A stretch of 59,306 bases of DNA from the NCBI GenBank assembly GCA_009711805.1, contig VEMX01000028.1:1-59306 (forward strand), in the 5' to 3' direction. This DNA is from Balneolaceae bacterium. Its GTDB lineage: Bacteria; Bacteroidota; Rhodothermia; Balneolales; Balneolaceae. The translations under genes and the position numbers were made by a program. This document shows, piece after piece, positions 44,698-54,280 of the stretch (the first letter of the stretch is position 1; each line of letters begins with the position of its first letter). The notes under the pieces are model-generated. The model worked only from the letters and a program-made list of their open reading frames with translations. It was not told where the DNA came from and did not search any database.

Positions 44698-44964
44698 TTA
44701 TCCCAATGCTTTTTTCTTAGCTTGAGCTGAATTTATTACCGGAACCACTTCAAACTCCATTAAATCGTTCCATTTATCCATCCATTGGTGAAGTTTTTCT
44801 TCTGACTCTGCTTCCATTAGCTGGTAACAGATTTCCATATTCTCATCAATCCAGCTGTTGAGGTAGGTAAGTCCTTCTGGCTGCATACGTCCTTTTTCCT
44901 CCAGCCGGCGGTAGATTTCCTGTACTTTACCTGGACGAAAGGTTTCGACAATCATGTAAGTCAT
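44698..44964 (-). CDS. DUF3303-type small protein
   Basis: An 88-residue soluble protein (MIVETFRPGKVQEIYRR, SWIDENMEICYQLMEA, WMDKWNDLMEFEVVPV). It matches the DUF3303/ferredoxin-like alpha-beta barrel group that carries one compact domain. Function is unknown. It is the first of three small minus-strand genes between the CPBP protease and the rhomboids, spaced too widely (about 75-100 bp) for certain co-transcription. Confidence 0.7.
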   Translation of the reverse strand: MTYMIVETFRPGKVQEIYRRLEEKGRMQPEGLTYLNSWIDENMEICYQLMEAESEEKLHQWMDKWNDLMEFEVVPVINSAQAKKKALG

Positions 44965-45042
44965 AACGTTTCAAATTTAGTATAAATTAGATATCAGTTT
45001 GCAGACTATTCTGTCAGATTTGTAGAAACTACAGGCTTAAGA

Positions 45043-45516
45043 TTATTTCCTCAACATTTTACCCGTTTCCAGGTAGTGGTTGATTGCCTGTTCCCACCAA
45101 TGCATCGACTCTTCAAAAGAATGTTCAAGTTCGTTTTTTATAAAGTGGTTTTGTTCTTCAGTAAGAGCGGTATACTGGTAGCTTATATGTACTTCTGTTT
45201 CGTTTTCAGCTACTTTATGGAGGGTGATATTGATACGAACTACATTCTCGCGCGGAGTAACTCTCAGAAATTCTATAAGATATTCTTTGGAATCATGTTG
45301 GGTTACATGCCATGTGGTCTCGAACTCTCCGTGATGGGGAGTGGTAAACACACAATCTTGTTCGATAAGGCCAGATTCAGAATGAATCATAGTAAAATCC
45401 CAACCATCCAGCCAATCTTTTTCTCTGACCGGACACAAAAGTGGAAATACATCATCCCGACTCCCATAATTAAGTTGAGTGTAGTAACATATCTTTTGTT
45501 TTCCCCGAAATTCCAT
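45043..45516 (-). CDS. SRPBCC-family (START-like) protein
   Basis: A 157-residue helix-grip protein. DDVFPLLCPVREKDWLDGW (about 20-38) is the usual START/SRPBCC opening. Alternating strands (DCVFTTPHHGEFETTWHVTQ, EVHISYQYTALTEE) and a long C-terminal helix (LEHSFEESMHWWEQAINHYL) follow. The family binds hydrophobic ligands, and the ligand here is unknown. No signal peptide. Confidence 0.75.
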   Translation of the reverse strand: MEFRGKQKICYYTQLNYGSRDDVFPLLCPVREKDWLDGWDFTMIHSESGLIEQDCVFTTPHHGEFETTWHVTQHDSKEYLIEFLRVTPRENVVRINITLHKVAENETEVHISYQYTALTEEQNHFIKNELEHSFEESMHWWEQAINHYLETGKMLRK

Positions 45517-45617
45517 GATGAGCGGTCGCTTTATTTATTGTGTGAGAACCAAGTACATACTATATACTCTTGAGTATAGATAGTTGAAAATATAATAGTT
45601 GTTATTCTGCTGCTCTA

Positions 45618-46202
45618 CTATTTTGATTTTTTTACATATTTAGTCAAAATCACAATCTGCTGACCGTTGACTCTTCCCTCTATATGTTCGGCATTGTCAT
45701 GAACCAAGGAGATACGGCGAACTGCTGTTCCTCGCTTCGCTGTGAAATTTGCTCCTTTTACATTAAGATCTTTTATGAGGACGACGGTGTCCTCATTTTC
45801 AAGTTCGGAGCCATTGCTGTCAAGGTGGCGAATCGTTTCTTCTTTCGGTTCTTCTTTTGGTCGGCCTGATTTAGCCCATTCCAGGGTCTCTTCATCTAAA
45901 TACAGCATATCCAGAAGTTCAAGGGGCCAGCCTTCTCCCCTCAGGCGATCCAGCATTCTCCAAGCCATTACCTGAACTGCAGGAACCTGGCTCCACATAC
46001 TTTCATTTAAACAACGCCAGTGATTGGGTTCTACCTGTTCCGGATCTTCAATTTGAGTCCGGCATCTATCACAAATCAATATTGAATCTGAGGAAGTCTC
46101 TTTTGATTCGGGAGGTACATTATAGATGGCTAAAGGCTCTTCAGAGGTACATAATTCGCATTTGTTATCACTACGGTCACGGAGTTCGTTCTCAATACTC
46201 AT
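45618..46202 (-). CDS. PhnA-family zinc-ribbon protein
   Basis: A 194-residue protein. The N-terminal zinc ribbon has KCELC (about 14-18) and LICDRC (about 42-47). The middle has WRCLNESMWSQVPAVQVMAWRML. The C-terminal PhnA/YjdM domain has NEDTVVLIKDLNVKGANFTAKRGTAVRRI in sections, then VNGQQIVILTKYVKK. Despite the name, the family is not the phosphonoacetate hydrolase, and its role is undefined. A Pro/Glu-rich linker (about 111-123) separates the two halves. Confidence 0.85.
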   Translation of the reverse strand: MSIENELRDRSDNKCELCTSEEPLAIYNVPPESKETSSDSILICDRCRTQIEDPEQVEPNHWRCLNESMWSQVPAVQVMAWRMLDRLRGEGWPLELLDMLYLDEETLEWAKSGRPKEEPKEETIRHLDSNGSELENEDTVVLIKDLNVKGANFTAKRGTAVRRISLVHDNAEHIEGRVNGQQIVILTKYVKKSK

Positions 46203-46568
46203 TAAAAAGGGTTTGTAGATTTTATTAAGACGTTAAAATTAGAGTCTATTACGATACATTCAAAGAGCAAACATTAAAAAAGTGCAGGCGCTACTTTAAC
46301 CTCATTTCCAACCGGGTAGAAACTAAATCAACACAGTGCTGTTAGTGATATTAAGCAGAGGGTTCGCAGAGCATCAGGAAAAAAAGACAGGTTCCGGCTT
46401 ACATAAATAAGATGGCACGAAGCTTGCAGAATTGAATTCCTGATGAAACTCAGTATAAAGTTTCTATCTTTGCGGAGATACTGCATTCCCGGGGCAGAGA
46501 ATCCGGGCGTAACTTTAAGTGGTAGAAACGTATATTACCACGCATTAAAAAAATAAGTAAGGACACTT
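46203..46568. other. 366-bp spacer between phnA-like gene and rhomboid operon
   Basis: Divergent spacer. It contains a promoter core at 46465-46472 and the Shine-Dalgarno AAGGA for the first rhomboid. No gene or repeat was recognised in the rest. Confidence 0.5.
46465..46472 (+). promoter_or_regulatory. Promoter core TATCTTTG for the rhomboid-ispG operon
   Basis: An exact TAnnTTTG match followed by CGG, the common Bacteroidota start context, about 97 bp before the first rhomboid. No clear -33 TTTG at the usual distance. Confidence 0.45.
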
Positions 46569-47204
46569 TTGGATAATTTTTCCCCGAATACAAGTTTTTC
46601 AGTTTTTCCTCCCGTTGTTAAAAATCTCCTTATCATTAATGGGCTCATATTTTTTGCAACCGTCAGTATTTTTGCTGGTGGGTTAACCCCGCTTGGAGAA
46701 ATGGTCTTCCCGTATATGGCATTATTCCCTATAGGCAGTGGCTACTTTTTCCCATGGCAGCTGGTAACATATATGTTTCTGCATGCCAATTTCGGTCATA
46801 TTATAATGAACCTGTTTGCTCTTTGGATTTTTGGACAGTCCATAGAAAATCTATGGGGATCAAAACGATTTTTCGCTTATTATTTTCTGACAGGCATTGG
46901 AGCTGCTCTCATCCATATGTGGATTGGGGGAACCGGAGCCCCTACCATTGGAGCTTCAGGAGCCGTATTCGGTATTCTTTTAGCCTTTGGTATGATGTTT
47001 CCTGACAGATATATCATGTTGCTAATACCGCCTATTCCCATTAAGTCAAAATATTTTGTAATGATTTATGGGGCCATTGAGTTAGTAAGTGGTATAGGCA
47101 ATCCCACAGGTGGAGTAGCTCACTTTGCCCACTTGGGAGGTATAATTGTAGGTTTTATATTGATCAAGGTGTGGGGATTAAAAAAGCCACAGCAATATGC
47201 ATAG
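46569..47204 (+). CDS. Rhomboid-family intramembrane serine protease
   Basis: A 211-residue, six-helix membrane protein. It starts at TTG 46569, with AAGGA 5 bp upstream. The frame is closed by a stop just before, so no longer start exists. YMFLHANFGHIIMNLFALWIFG (in sections, about 72-93) is the rhomboid HxxxN region, GASGAVFG (about 132-139) holds the catalytic Ser, and AHFAHLGGI (about 184-192) the catalytic His. The dyad is intact, so activity is expected. First of two tandem rhomboids, ahead of ispG. Confidence 0.88.
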   Translation: MDNFSPNTSFSVFPPVVKNLLIINGLIFFATVSIFAGGLTPLGEMVFPYMALFPIGSGYFFPWQLVTYMFLHANFGHIIMNLFALWIFGQSIENLWGSKRFFAYYFLTGIGAALIHMWIGGTGAPTIGASGAVFGILLAFGMMFPDRYIMLLIPPIPIKSKYFVMIYGAIELVSGIGNPTGGVAHFAHLGGIIVGFILIKVWGLKKPQQYA

Positions 47205-47234
47205 ACTATTTTTATAGATATAGCAGGAGAAAAT

Positions 47235-48089
47235 ATGAGAGAAAATATGCCATATGATTCATTTGGAAGTGCCATGAAGAGGGGCTTTATACGAATGCCG
47301 GTAGCCATTCGCACTATTATCTTAATTAATGCAGTAGTATTTGTACTGCAAACACTCGGCGGGCAAACACTGAATGCATTAGTAGTAGGATATTTGGGTT
47401 TTGATCCCACCTTTCCAACGGTCTTATTACAGCCCTGGCGTATGATAACCTATACATTCATTCATGCCGGATTTTTACATTTTCTTTTTAATATGCTCTG
47501 GCTCTGGTGGATGGGAAAAGCAGTAGAACAGCATTTGGGGCCCCGTAGTTTTACGGTAATATACTTTGGGGCAGGTATACTTGGTGCTTTATTAGATTCA
47601 GTTTTAGCCATGATATTTGGATCTGCCATTGTGATCGGAGCTTCCGGAGCAGTAACGGGTATATTAGTGGCTTTTGGGATGCTATTTCCCCGAGCACCTA
47701 TTATGCTCTTCCTGTTTCCACCTATTGAGGCACGTTTTTTCGTAGCAGGCTGGATTGTCATTGATATTCTTTTCCTGGGGAGCGGGGATGGGGTAGCTCG
47801 ACTGGTGCATCTAGGTGGAGCATTAGGAGGCTATCTGTTTATAAAAGCACATCAGAGCGGAAATGATTTGAGCGTGGTAATACGTTATTTTGAATATATG
47901 TTTGGAAGGCTTAAACCGCAGAAAAAGCCAAAAAACAAGAATATGAGCATTGTCAGCGATGCGGAAATCATTGAAGAGGTAGATCAAAAAGAACTGGATA
48001 AGATTCTCGAAAAAATATCCCAAAAAGGATATGATTCCCTCACCAAAGAAGAAAAGAAAAAATTGTTTGAACTTAGTAAAAAGAATTAG
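47235..48089 (+). CDS. Second rhomboid-family protease with cytoplasmic tail
   Basis: A 284-residue paralogue of the preceding protein. YTFIHAGFLHFLFNMLWLWW in sections (about 74-93), IGASGAVTG with the catalytic Ser (about 135-143) and RLVHLGGALGG with the catalytic His (about 183-193) are present. After the last helix comes a roughly 80-residue charged tail ending in LDKILEKISQKGYDSLTKEEKKKLFELSKK (in sections), a C-terminal motif often seen in Bacteroidota rhomboids. ispG starts 6 bp later, so the three genes are likely one operon. Confidence 0.88.
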   Translation: MRENMPYDSFGSAMKRGFIRMPVAIRTIILINAVVFVLQTLGGQTLNALVVGYLGFDPTFPTVLLQPWRMITYTFIHAGFLHFLFNMLWLWWMGKAVEQHLGPRSFTVIYFGAGILGALLDSVLAMIFGSAIVIGASGAVTGILVAFGMLFPRAPIMLFLFPPIEARFFVAGWIVIDILFLGSGDGVARLVHLGGALGGYLFIKAHQSGNDLSVVIRYFEYMFGRLKPQKKPKNKNMSIVSDAEIIEEVDQKELDKILEKISQKGYDSLTKEEKKKLFELSKKN

Positions 48090-48095
48090 GGCATA

Positions 48096-49337
48096 ATGGC
48101 TTCTATTAAGCGAAGAGATACAATTCAGGTAATGGTTGGAGATGTAGCCGTTGGTGGAAAAGCTCCCATTGCAGTACAGTCGATGACCAATACCGACAGT
48201 GCAGATATTGAAGAGACAGCAGATCAGATTGAGCATCTGAATCGGGCTGGGTCCGAATTGGTTCGTATCACGGTAAATAATGACGCCGCAGCAAAAGCAG
48301 TTCCCCACATCAAAGAGAAATTACTGGGAAGGGGAATAACGGTACCTGTGATCGGTGACTTTCATTACAATGGCCACAAGCTGTTAACCAAATATCCGGA
48401 GATGGCCAAGGCTCTGGCCAAGTTTCGCATCAACCCGGGAAATACCGGTACCAAAACAAGAGATGAGAATTTTGCCACCATTGTAGAACAAGCCATCAAA
48501 TACGATAAACCTGTTCGTATAGGGGTGAACTGGGGATCACTGGACCAGCAACTGCTGGCAGAACGTATGGACGCCAATAATGAACTTCCAACCCCCAAGT
48601 CTGCTAAAGAGGTAATGCTCGATACGATGGTTGAAAGTGCTAAGCGTTCGTCCAAACTTGCCGAAGATGTTGGCTTAGCTTCAAACAAAATTATTATCAG
48701 CTGCAAAATGTCGGGTGTGCAGGATGTAGTGACGGTATACGAGCGAATTTCAGATGAACTTGATTATCCGCTGCATGTAGGCTTAACAGAAGCAGGTATG
48801 GGAATGAAGGGGATGGTAGCCAGTTCCGCCGCTCTTTCAGTGATACTACAGCAGGGGATAGGCGATACCATACGTGTGTCTCTAACACCCCAACCCGGTG
48901 CCGACCGTGCCCTGGAAGTCCAGGTAGCTCAGCAAATTCTGCAGTCATTGAAAATAAGGAGCTTTATTCCACAGGTAACGTCATGTCCGGGATGCGGCCG
49001 AACCAAGAGTACATACTTCCAGGAGCTTGCCGAAGAAATTCAGGATTATATAGTAGAGTCGATGCCGGTTTGGCGAAAAGCTTATCCCGGAGTAGAAGAG
49101 ATGGATGTAGCCGTGATGGGGTGTATTGTAAACGGCCCGGGCGAATCCCGAAACGCTAATATTGGTATATCTTTGCCCGGTACTTTTGAGGAGCCTAAAG
49201 CACCGGTATATATTGACGGAGAACATTCCAGGACTCTAAGAGGAGACCACATAGGAAAAGAATTCAGAGCTATACTGGACAACTATGTGATGAAAAACTA
49301 CGGGAATAAGAAAGAGCTTTCCGAGGCAGAACATTAG
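48096..49337 (+). CDS. ispG: HMBPP synthase (4-hydroxy-3-methylbut-2-enyl diphosphate synthase)
   Basis: [4Fe-4S] enzyme of the MEP isoprenoid pathway, 413 residues. It begins [32 protein letters not shown] in sections (about 5-36). [16 protein letters not shown] (about 110-125) and the cluster-binding [10 protein letters not shown] (about 298-307) and [11 protein letters not shown] (about 343-353) are all present. It follows two rhomboids and supplies precursors for carotenoids (the window also has lycopene cyclase) and quinones. Confidence 0.95.
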   Translation: MASIKRRDTIQVMVGDVAVGGKAPIAVQSMTNTDSADIEETADQIEHLNRAGSELVRITVNNDAAAKAVPHIKEKLLGRGITVPVIGDFHYNGHKLLTKYPEMAKALAKFRINPGNTGTKTRDENFATIVEQAIKYDKPVRIGVNWGSLDQQLLAERMDANNELPTPKSAKEVMLDTMVESAKRSSKLAEDVGLASNKIIISCKMSGVQDVVTVYERISDELDYPLHVGLTEAGMGMKGMVASSAALSVILQQGIGDTIRVSLTPQPGADRALEVQVAQQILQSLKIRSFIPQVTSCPGCGRTKSTYFQELAEEIQDYIVESMPVWRKAYPGVEEMDVAVMGCIVNGPGESRNANIGISLPGTFEEPKAPVYIDGEHSRTLRGDHIGKEFRAILDNYVMKNYGNKKELSEAEH

Positions 49338-49623
49338 AAATAATGAAACCCCTTACATGTATTCTCAATATTTGAATGTAACAGAGATTTAATTCTTGTT
49401 ACATCATCCCTTTTTTGTATATAAAAAAGCAATAGAAGTAAAAGTCATGCCTCCTTTAAGGTATATTTAAACAATTACTTATAATGCTGTTATTCCATCG
49501 CCTTCCTCTTATTATTGAATCATCAACTGAAGTTTAATTTAGCATAAATTTTAGTTGAAATATTGTAAGCGCTTACATTACATTTAAGGAGAACTGGAAT
49601 TCAACCTTATTAACCAGGTTAAG
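49338..49623. other. Spacer before the envelope operon
   Basis: 286 bp, A+T-rich. It includes AAGCGCTTAC near 49567 and AAGGAGA near 49587. It probably carries the promoter for the PpiC-TonB-PorV operon, but no full consensus was seen. Confidence 0.4.
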
Positions 49624-51315
49624 ATGAATAGCTGCAAACTTTTTGCTTCTCGTTTATTGCTCCTTGCAGTAACTGCTGGTTTTATAACTGTTTCTTGCAC
49701 CAAGAAGGAAAAGGTTGATGAGAAGGTGCTGGCCCAGATTAATGATTTAAAGGTTACCGAAGCTCACCTGGAAGCATCTTTTCTGAAGTACTACTACAAG
49801 TCGGGGCAATCACTGAAGCCTTCATATTCCACTAAGGCGAACATCCTCGATGCTGAGTTTAATACCTATGTGATGGCCGTATATGCCAGGGATGAAGGAC
49901 TCCATGAAACCGTTGATGCCCGCCAAATGCAGGAGATGATCCGCCGAAGAGTACTTAATGAGGAATTTATGAACCGGGAAGTGCTGTCTGCAGTGGAAGT
50001 GACAGACAATGAAGTCCGAAATATGTTTGTGAAGTTTAATACTGTTTTGAGGGCTTCTCATTTATACGCGCCAGATAAAAAGACAGCGGATGCCTTGTAC
50101 CAGGAAATTCAGGCGGGCAAAGATTTTGAAGAACTGGCCAAAGAAGTATTCCATAATTCAAAACTGGCTAATAGCGGTGGAGATCTGGGAGAGTTTACCG
50201 TAGATGAAATGGATCCGGCTTTTGAGAGAGAAGCATTTAAGCTAAGTATTGGAGAAATATCTAAACCGGTACGGACAGCACAGGGCTACAGTATTATTAA
50301 GCTAACCGATCGTTTTACCAAGCCGGTACTTACCGAATATCAGTTTGCCAGAAAGAAAGATCAATTTGCCTATTTCGCAGAGAAACAGAAGAAAGAGATA
50401 GCCAAACGGGATCATATGTACGATTTCTTAGCTCAACTGACAATAGATGAAGATATGTTAGAAGAGCTTTGGAAGTCTATCTCATCTAACATTACTTCCT
50501 TTGTTTCGGCTGATCCAGAATTTTATCGGAGAAAGAAAACAAGAGAAGTCCTGGCTCAAGCGGAAGGCTTTACCTTAACGCAGGAAGATTTTTTTAAAGA
50601 GGCATTTTTAACCCCGGATGCCAACCGGAGTAACATTACAGGGAAAAAAACTCTCGAGAATTTCATAAAGGGAATCGCATATCGCGGGTATTTGTTTGAG
50701 CAGGCTTCAAATGCAGGAATTGGACAGGTCAATGATGTACAGGCTTCCATCAAACAAACATATATAGAATTTCTTGCCAGAAAAGCTGAAACCTCATTAC
50801 AAGAACAGATTTCAATTTCGGATGATGAGATAAGAAGGAAATATGTAACCGATAAAGAGGACTTCATTAAACCCCTGGAGATAAACCTGGCCCGGATTAT
50901 TGTAGCCGACCAAGAAAAAGCCAAAGCAATTGTAGAAAAGATAGATGCCGGAGCCTCATTCTCAGCTATGGTTGACGAACACACCATCAATAATGAAGAA
51001 AGACTGAGAGGGGGAAGACTGGGATTCGACTATATCAACAACTATGGCTTCCTCAGTAAAAAACTTGCAGATTTGCAGCCGGGTGATATCTCAGATCCAT
51101 TATTCTACCAGTCGGGGGTGTATCATATTTATAAATGTTTGGGGAGAAAAGAAGCGCGCCAGCTTTCTTATACCGAAGCAAAAAAACGGGTGAGACAAAA
51201 GATTTTAAATGAAAAGCTGGAAGATCTTCGCGAACAAACCATTGAATCGGTTAAGGCGAAGCATGATGCCATCATGAATATGGAAAGGCTAAAGAAAATT
51301 ACGATACAAATCTGA
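49624..51315 (+). CDS. PpiC/SurA-type peptidyl-prolyl isomerase lipoprotein
   Basis: A 563-residue chaperone/isomerase for outer-membrane proteins. The signal sequence ends FITVSC (Cys25), a lipobox, so it is membrane-anchored in the periplasm. Two parvulin-like domains are visible. The first (about 140-235) has ELAKEVFHNSKLANSGGDLGEF and GEISKPVRTAQGYSIIKL. The second (about 420-510) has NNEERLRGGRLGFD and GDISDPLFYQSGVYHIYKC. It stands directly upstream (10 bp) of a TonB receptor, which suggests it helps fold that or the later barrel proteins. Confidence 0.82.
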   Translation: MNSCKLFASRLLLLAVTAGFITVSCTKKEKVDEKVLAQINDLKVTEAHLEASFLKYYYKSGQSLKPSYSTKANILDAEFNTYVMAVYARDEGLHETVDARQMQEMIRRRVLNEEFMNREVLSAVEVTDNEVRNMFVKFNTVLRASHLYAPDKKTADALYQEIQAGKDFEELAKEVFHNSKLANSGGDLGEFTVDEMDPAFEREAFKLSIGEISKPVRTAQGYSIIKLTDRFTKPVLTEYQFARKKDQFAYFAEKQKKEIAKRDHMYDFLAQLTIDEDMLEELWKSISSNITSFVSADPEFYRRKKTREVLAQAEGFTLTQEDFFKEAFLTPDANRSNITGKKTLENFIKGIAYRGYLFEQASNAGIGQVNDVQASIKQTYIEFLARKAETSLQEQISISDDEIRRKYVTDKEDFIKPLEINLARIIVADQEKAKAIVEKIDAGASFSAMVDEHTINNEERLRGGRLGFDYINNYGFLSKKLADLQPGDISDPLFYQSGVYHIYKCLGRKEARQLSYTEAKKRVRQKILNEKLEDLREQTIESVKAKHDAIMNMERLKKITIQI

Positions 51316-51325
51316 TAGCGGTTTT

Positions 51326-54280
51326 ATGAACATTAGATACATCATTATATCCATTTTAATAAGCCTGTGTATTCCCTTCTCGGCGTATGCGCAGTCGGGA
51401 AAAATCCAGGGGACCGTTGTTGAGGAAGGAAGCGGAGAACCGCTGATTGGAGCAACCATATCAATTCAGGGGACTACCAAAGGGACGGTGACAAATATTG
51501 ATGGGAAATACCTGATGCTAAATGTAGCTCCGGGCACATACACACTGGAGGCACGATATCTTGGATTTGCAACGGTGGTAGTAGAGGAAGTTATTGTTCG
51601 CACCGACCTTACCACCATCCAGGATTTTGAGATGGCCATGGAATCGTTCGAAGGTGAAGAGATTACGGTAACTGCAGAGAGAAAAGCAGTGCTGAAAGAT
51701 GTAACAAGTTCAGAATCAAGAGTATCCAGTACTGAAATCAAAAAACTTCCGGTCCAGGAAGTAAGTGATGTTATCCAGCTCCAGGCCGGGGTTAATGTAG
51801 ATAATGGGGGAGGGATCCACATCAGGGGAGGACGTACCTCCGAAGTTTCCTTTGTGGTGGATGGTATCAGGGTAACTGATGACTACGATCGCAGCCAGGG
51901 AGTTCGTATCGAGAACGAATCAATCCAGGAACTACAGGTGATTTCAGGTTCTTTTAATGCCGAGTACGGTCAGGCCATGTCAGGTATCGTAAATGTTGTT
52001 ACCAAAGCGGGTGGTAATGATTTTGAAGGATCTGTACGGATTTGGTCGGGGGGATATATGGCCACCAGCAAAAGTAATATTTATGATGGCATAGGAACGG
52101 GTATAAGCAGCTACGACCCATTGCGGATGAACAACATGACGGCTTCTGTATCGGGGCCCATCATAGATGACAAACTTACGTTCTTCAGTACCGTTCGCCG
52201 GTTTGAAAATAAGGGGTGGTTGACGGGTAGAAATGCCTTTTCACCTCATGGAGGCTATGTGGATACCTTAGATCCGGGAACAGATTTTAACAGCTATCGA
52301 ACACTTTATAATGAGCGGGTTGACTTATCCCGCCCATGGTACTCGGTTGATACTACTTTTATTCAGGGGAAGGAACAATGGATTTTAAGAGATGACGGAA
52401 GCCGCGACAGCTCGTTGGTAAATATGAATAATTTTGAAAGTCTGAGTTTACAGGGAAACCTTCAGTATCGCCTGTCTGGTATGTTTAAGTTCAATTTGAT
52501 AGGATCATATGCCGAAGAAATAAGCCAGGGGTATAACCACCAAAACAGATTAGTACCGGGTGGCAGGCCTACAGGGTTCGCCAATAATTATTCTATCAAT
52601 TTTAAAAGCACCATCACACCATCCAACAAAACATTTATTACTGTAAATGCGGCCAATCGTTTAAACGAATTTAAAAGCTATTTATATGATTCGGCTTACG
52701 ATCCCCGATATTTCAATTATGAAAACATAGCTCCTTCGCCCGAAGGTTTTGGTTTGGGAGTGCCTGAAGCCGGTGAGTTTTCGTATTACGGGACCAACAA
52801 CAATCGCTTTTTCAGGTCTACCAACACTTTTATAGCCAAGGCCGAGATTACCAGCCAGGTTAACAGTTTTAATTTTATGAAGGCCGGCTTGAACTATCAG
52901 TACGATATAGTCAAGTTTGACAATATTAATCTGGCGCCGCTGGACGAAGTGGGAGGCATTGTTTTGCCGGATGATATTCCAGAAGAACAACGCAAATTTT
53001 TAGAACTGGGTATACCAGAAGTAAATACGCCCGGGCACTCCAAATACTCGGAATCTCCCTATAACCTCAGTGCATATGTACAAGATAAGATTGAATATGA
53101 AAATCTGATTATAAATGTAGGGCTCCGCTTCGATTATTTTGACCCCAATACCAGGGTGCCCGCCGATCCGGAAGATCCCGATATTCGGTTTCCTACCAAA
53201 CAGGAAAACCAATATCATGATGTAAATAATAACGGACAGCAAGATCCGGGAGAGGCCGATGTAACACTTCAGCAACGCCAGGAATATTGGTTTAAGGACG
53301 CTTCTCCAAAATATCAGCTAAGCCCAAGACTGGGGGTGGCTTTCCCCATCAATAACGGAGGGGTCGTTTACTTTTCCTATGGATACTTTTTCCAGATGCC
53401 ATCTTATAGTTTTCTCTATAACAACAGCCGTATTCTGCTGCGTCAGGGAACAGGAAATGAAAGCCAGATTTTTGGAAATCCTGATTTGAAGCCAGAACGC
53501 TCCATCCAATATGAACTGGGATATAAGCAGGAAATATTTGAAGGTACTGCTATTGAAGTAATCGGTTTCTACAAAGATACCCGTGATTATGTATCCAGCC
53601 GTCCTCAAACTACAGGAAATCCATCTATTATTTATGGAATTTATTTTAACCGGGATTACTCACGTTCTTCCGGCTTTACCTTTGCGTTGAACCAATTTGT
53701 AAGTCAGCGGTTTAATTTCAGTTTAGATTACACTTTTGGAGCTGTGGAAGGGAGCAATTCGGACCCAAGCGCCGAGTTTTTCAGCATAATAAATGCGGGA
53801 AGTGAGATCGACTCAACCTCTCAGTCATTAACCAAACTGGTGCAACCGCTCGACTGGGATCGCCAGCACATAGTGAATGGGTCTTTATTCTATACCGGTG
53901 GTTCCTGGGAAGCTAACCTGCTTAGTCGGTTTTCTACAGGAACACCCTATACACCTGCTACCAACATTCCCGGGGTAAATACGGGACTTGTAGCTTCGAA
54001 CCGGGATTTAAGAAACACTGCCCGCTTGCCATCCCGCTTTACCATCGATTTAAATATGAATAAACGATTTTCTGTCTCAGGAGCCAGTCTGGAGGCATTT
54101 CTGAATATTTACAATTTGCTGGATTTCAAAGTAGTGAACAGCATCTACAACGATTCAGGAGACCCCGACCAGCCATTGCCCGTTAATACGGTTCAGACTG
54201 CAGCCCCCGGTTTTTATCAGAACCCGGGCTACTACGGAGAGCCCCGACGAATTCAATTTGGCATACAGCTGTCATTTTAA
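51326..54280 (+). CDS. SusC-like TonB-dependent receptor
   Basis: A 984-residue outer-membrane receptor. It has a signal peptide to about residue 22, then a carboxypeptidase-regulatory-like domain (GTVVEEGSGEPLIGATISIQ, about 29-48). The plug domain has KKLPVQEVSDVIQLQAGV and IHIRGGRTSEVSFVVDGIRV (about 139-183), followed by a 22-strand-type barrel. It ends RRIQFGIQLSF, with a C-terminal Phe. No TonB box was clear. The imported substrate is unknown. The neighbouring large secreted protein and PorV homologue suggest an envelope-secretion cluster rather than a classical Sus pair, since no SusD is present. Confidence 0.88.
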   Translation: MNIRYIIISILISLCIPFSAYAQSGKIQGTVVEEGSGEPLIGATISIQGTTKGTVTNIDGKYLMLNVAPGTYTLEARYLGFATVVVEEVIVRTDLTTIQDFEMAMESFEGEEITVTAERKAVLKDVTSSESRVSSTEIKKLPVQEVSDVIQLQAGVNVDNGGGIHIRGGRTSEVSFVVDGIRVTDDYDRSQGVRIENESIQELQVISGSFNAEYGQAMSGIVNVVTKAGGNDFEGSVRIWSGGYMATSKSNIYDGIGTGISSYDPLRMNNMTASVSGPIIDDKLTFFSTVRRFENKGWLTGRNAFSPHGGYVDTLDPGTDFNSYRTLYNERVDLSRPWYSVDTTFIQGKEQWILRDDGSRDSSLVNMNNFESLSLQGNLQYRLSGMFKFNLIGSYAEEISQGYNHQNRLVPGGRPTGFANNYSINFKSTITPSNKTFITVNAANRLNEFKSYLYDSAYDPRYFNYENIAPSPEGFGLGVPEAGEFSYYGTNNNRFFRSTNTFIAKAEITSQVNSFNFMKAGLNYQYDIVKFDNINLAPLDEVGGIVLPDDIPEEQRKFLELGIPEVNTPGHSKYSESPYNLSAYVQDKIEYENLIINVGLRFDYFDPNTRVPADPEDPDIRFPTKQENQYHDVNNNGQQDPGEADVTLQQRQEYWFKDASPKYQLSPRLGVAFPINNGGVVYFSYGYFFQMPSYSFLYNNSRILLRQGTGNESQIFGNPDLKPERSIQYELGYKQEIFEGTAIEVIGFYKDTRDYVSSRPQTTGNPSIIYGIYFNRDYSRSSGFTFALNQFVSQRFNFSLDYTFGAVEGSNSDPSAEFFSIINAGSEIDSTSQSLTKLVQPLDWDRQHIVNGSLFYTGGSWEANLLSRFSTGTPYTPATNIPGVNTGLVASNRDLRNTARLPSRFTIDLNMNKRFSVSGASLEAFLNIYNLLDFKVVNSIYNDSGDPDQPLPVNTVQTAAPGFYQNPGYYGEPRRIQFGIQLSF

